Shown piece after piece: positions 61,515-64,000 of a DNA stretch of 64,000 nucleotides. The stretch covers positions 13,113,501 to 13,177,500 of the forward strand of contig NC_092580.1 in the NCBI RefSeq assembly GCF_037975245.1, in the 5' to 3' direction. The translations under genes and the position numbers were made by a program. The notes beneath the pieces are model-generated. The model was not told where the DNA came from, searched no databases, and worked only from the letters and a program-made list of their open reading frames with translations. Numbering within the stretch: the first letter of the stretch is position 1; every line of letters begins with the position of its first letter. Origin of the DNA: Apostichopus japonicus (Eukaryota > Echinodermata > Holothuroidea > Aspidochirotida > Stichopodidae).

Positions 61515-61740
61515 TTATAAACCAATTCTTTCATGGATCCCATTTTGATAGAAGGTGCCGAAAATGATGTTTGTTGGTTCCAAACATGTGACATTTTGCA
61601 ACTGTTTTAGACTTCCAGTTTCTCGTTCTCCTGAATTTGAATTTAAATGATCATTCCGTAATGTTGGACTGAAGTGCCTGACGCAATCACTTTAAATGAC
61701 AAAGAAACTTAAACAATAAAAATACCATCTTCTTATATCG
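61515..61740 (+). promoter_or_regulatory. 3' UTR and polyadenylation signal of the PKA RII gene
   Basis: A canonical AATAAA hexamer sits at 61715-61720, about 200 nt after the stop codon. Cleavage would be expected 10-30 nt later. Longer alternative 3' ends cannot be excluded from the sequence. Confidence 0.7.
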
Positions 61741-64000
61741 GCCAGGAATGTAAAACAAAAAATTGACTATTCATGCGTTGAACCTTTCAGGGATTTCGTA
61801 TTTTTTTTGTGCTCGTGTGGTGTTTTCTGTGGTTTGTACGTAGGGTTGGGTAACATGAGTTACAAATTAAGACACCAGCACCAAATTCTGACCAGGATAG
61901 AATTGTTTCGATCAACATTGTACAAAATCTTCAAATTATGCTAGCATTATGGATATGAACAATTTCACCCGGTATGTGGCGTGTTTTGGTGTATCAAAAA
62001 TGGAAAAAGTTTCTCTGATCTGGCAATCCTACACAATTTTACCTACGTTTAGCTACACAGTTCCAGGAAAAACAAATGTTGCCCAGCCCTCGGAGAGGGC
62101 CGCTCGTTCGATTCTAATAGTTTGTTGCAATATTGTTAGTTCATAAATTATTAATTTTCTTATCATATACTTTTTTTTCCTTCTTCAATTAGTGCAAACT
62201 ATGGCTTCACTACTGTATTGTTTTCATTCAAACAGTTATTTATCATCAGAGGATAAAAAAGTTTCAATGAAAATTCAAAAAATTCCTCATAAATTGGATA
62301 AATCTTTCATTAATTCAAACTGTTTGACATATTGAAAATTTTGGTTTTTATTCCTGGCACTCCAATTCAAGTTTTTTTTTTCTCATTTATATGTTGGTGA
62401 TTAAATTTCTCCATTTCAATAGGGTAAGAGGGTAGATGTTTTAATTCTAGCAGGAAGATTTTCAAGAGTAGACTGAAACCCTCCCACTTCTTACACCCCC
62501 CCTCTCCCCGTTTTTTTGTGTGAAGGAGATTAGGCTCGAGATGAAATTTAATTGAAACCCTTCTCTTCCGAGTTATACATTTACTTACACAGGCTTCTTG
62601 TAATGTATATTTATTTTGTTTACTGCTTTTTGTTCTGTCTTTAAATATCATTAAGTATCATCAGGAGACTGCTTAAGACAAAGGAAGTCAGAAAGTTTTA
62701 ACAAGGTGGCTTAGGGTGGGGGGGGGTGGTTGATGGGAAGGGTAGCAGAGTTGGTAGTGTTGAATGGCAGTGCAACCTTCACTTTGAAATTTACAAGAAA
62801 AAAAATTTCATCACAACTTGAAGGTACCCTCAGCCTTAAGGTGGCTGCCTTAAGACATCCCCCTCCCCAACTACCATCACTCCATAAACCCCCCCCCCCT
62901 CCATCAGTTTGTCAAATTGACAGACTTCCTAGTAGCACAGCAAGTAATTTTATGGTTTAATTAACTTTTTCACAAGTTGAGGTTTTCATATTTTTAATAG
63001 TGCATTAGAAATAGTTTTATTCAAACAGTAATTTAATTCTTTAATTGATGTTGATGAAAAGCACAATGGGAAAAGTTTGATTCATTTTAAATGAATGAAT
63101 TGTAAGAAACTCTGTTGGATCCCCCTCCCCTCCCTCATTCTCTGTTTGCAAAACGGTATGGTTAACAAGAAGTGGGTAAATTAAGTACTTCTTAACTGTT
63201 GATTATTAACAAAAATTAAGCTTGCTCACAGTATGAAAGGTAGATCAATTATTATCCAATGAGTTTGCATAAAATCCAAGACAACTAATTCCCAATCACC
63301 CCTCCTCCCCCTTCCCCACTCAAAATTACCTATAAACATGAAATATCATTTAGATTGTGTCTACTTTCGTGCTTTATACTGTGGCAAATAGAAATTCAGC
63401 AATCCATTCATGCTACAGCAATCATGTGTTGTGTGGCATAAGAGAGAGGCTTGTTTAATATCTCCTTAGAAATCTCAACGCAGAGTCAAATTCTCAAAAT
63501 TCTGAATATTGAGCTAATGTCCTGATTTAAACTTTTGATTTCTGCATTTTGTCCCATCCATGAGATCGCATGAAATATTCATGGTATTTATAATCAGACG
63601 GGAACAACATCTCGTACAAAAAATGAGACGGAATTAAACAACCTTTTGACACTAGCAGAATCTTCTTTAGAGGCAAATTCAGAGCAAAAACATCCGTCAA
63701 ATTTTAGCCGATTTTTTTGAGACGACCAATCGAACGATCGAAGAAATAGTTTGCCCAATGGAAATGAGATAAAAAACCTGTGAGGTCAGGGATATAATTC
63801 CTTAACTTCTACTACTAAAACGAGATAAATATCCAGCTTTGATATGTTGGTGCCAACTGAAATAATTGGAGCTATTGTTCGGGATGACACCCATTTTATC
63901 AATCGGCAAACACCATTGGTCGTACTTTTGACCTTCTGCCGTACACTTTTCTACTGGTCTCCTTTTATACCAAAAATCTCCAGATTTATCATTTTGTTTT
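61741..64000. other. Downstream of the PKA RII gene; no gene seen
   Basis: AT-rich sequence with poly-G/C runs. Two decayed copies of the CTAGCAGGATCTTC-type motif lie at 62431-62480 and 63641-63680, in the same orientation as those at 16683 and 61264. Confidence 0.5.

Overview
This is eukaryotic (animal) genomic DNA. It is AT-rich, intron-dominated and full of repeats, and has no bacterial-style gene packing. The only gene I can prove lies on the + strand. It is the C-terminal 249 residues of a type II regulatory subunit of cAMP-dependent protein kinase (PKA RII). It is spread over nine short exons from 20011 to 61514, with canonical GT/AG borders and matching phases, followed by an AATAAA signal at 61715. 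The exon lengths (42, 65, 157, 102, 75, 66, 58, 69 and 116 nt) sum to 750 nt, exactly 249 codons plus a stop. The protein has two tandem cAMP-binding domains, and each keeps its phosphate-binding cassette. The N-terminal dimerization/docking domain and the inhibitor segment were not found in the 20 kb upstream, so they probably lie before this window.

The type of mobile DNA (THAP and P2X7-like transposon remnants, hAT MITEs, hammerhead-like Penelope-type ends) and the very large introns suggest a marine invertebrate, possibly an echinoderm. That is inference; the species cannot be fixed from the sequence alone.

Layout. 1-20010: upstream or intronic DNA with no proven gene. It holds remnants of a zinc-knuckle-like retroelement, several hAT-type fragments, a 186-bp TACA microsatellite (10261-10446) and a 3.2-kb transposon with inverted ends flanked by TTAA (13249-16425), which carries a broken THAP domain and a P2X7-like N-terminal exon. 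20011-30525: exons 1-4 of the visible gene (all of cAMP site A), with two minisatellites, a retroelement tail and a 1.16-kb hAT-type element with a perfect 8-bp target duplication in intron 1. 30526-41886: an 11.4-kb intron with no recognised gene. 41887-44542: exons 5-6 (start of cAMP site B). 44543-58348: a 13.8-kb intron that is the repeat hot spot of the window. It holds a ~170-bp/~236-bp tandem array, a ~140-bp family with nuclear-receptor-like AGGTCA direct repeats, a 165-bp array, a large palindrome, and a cluster of tRNA-like sequences ending in a 153-bp tandem array. 58349-61514: exons 7-9, stop and 3' UTR. 61740-64000: downstream DNA with two degenerate hammerhead-like motifs.

No CRISPR array, rRNA gene, intact tRNA gene or second protein-coding gene was supported. 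Most long open frames are low-complexity or repeat-derived.
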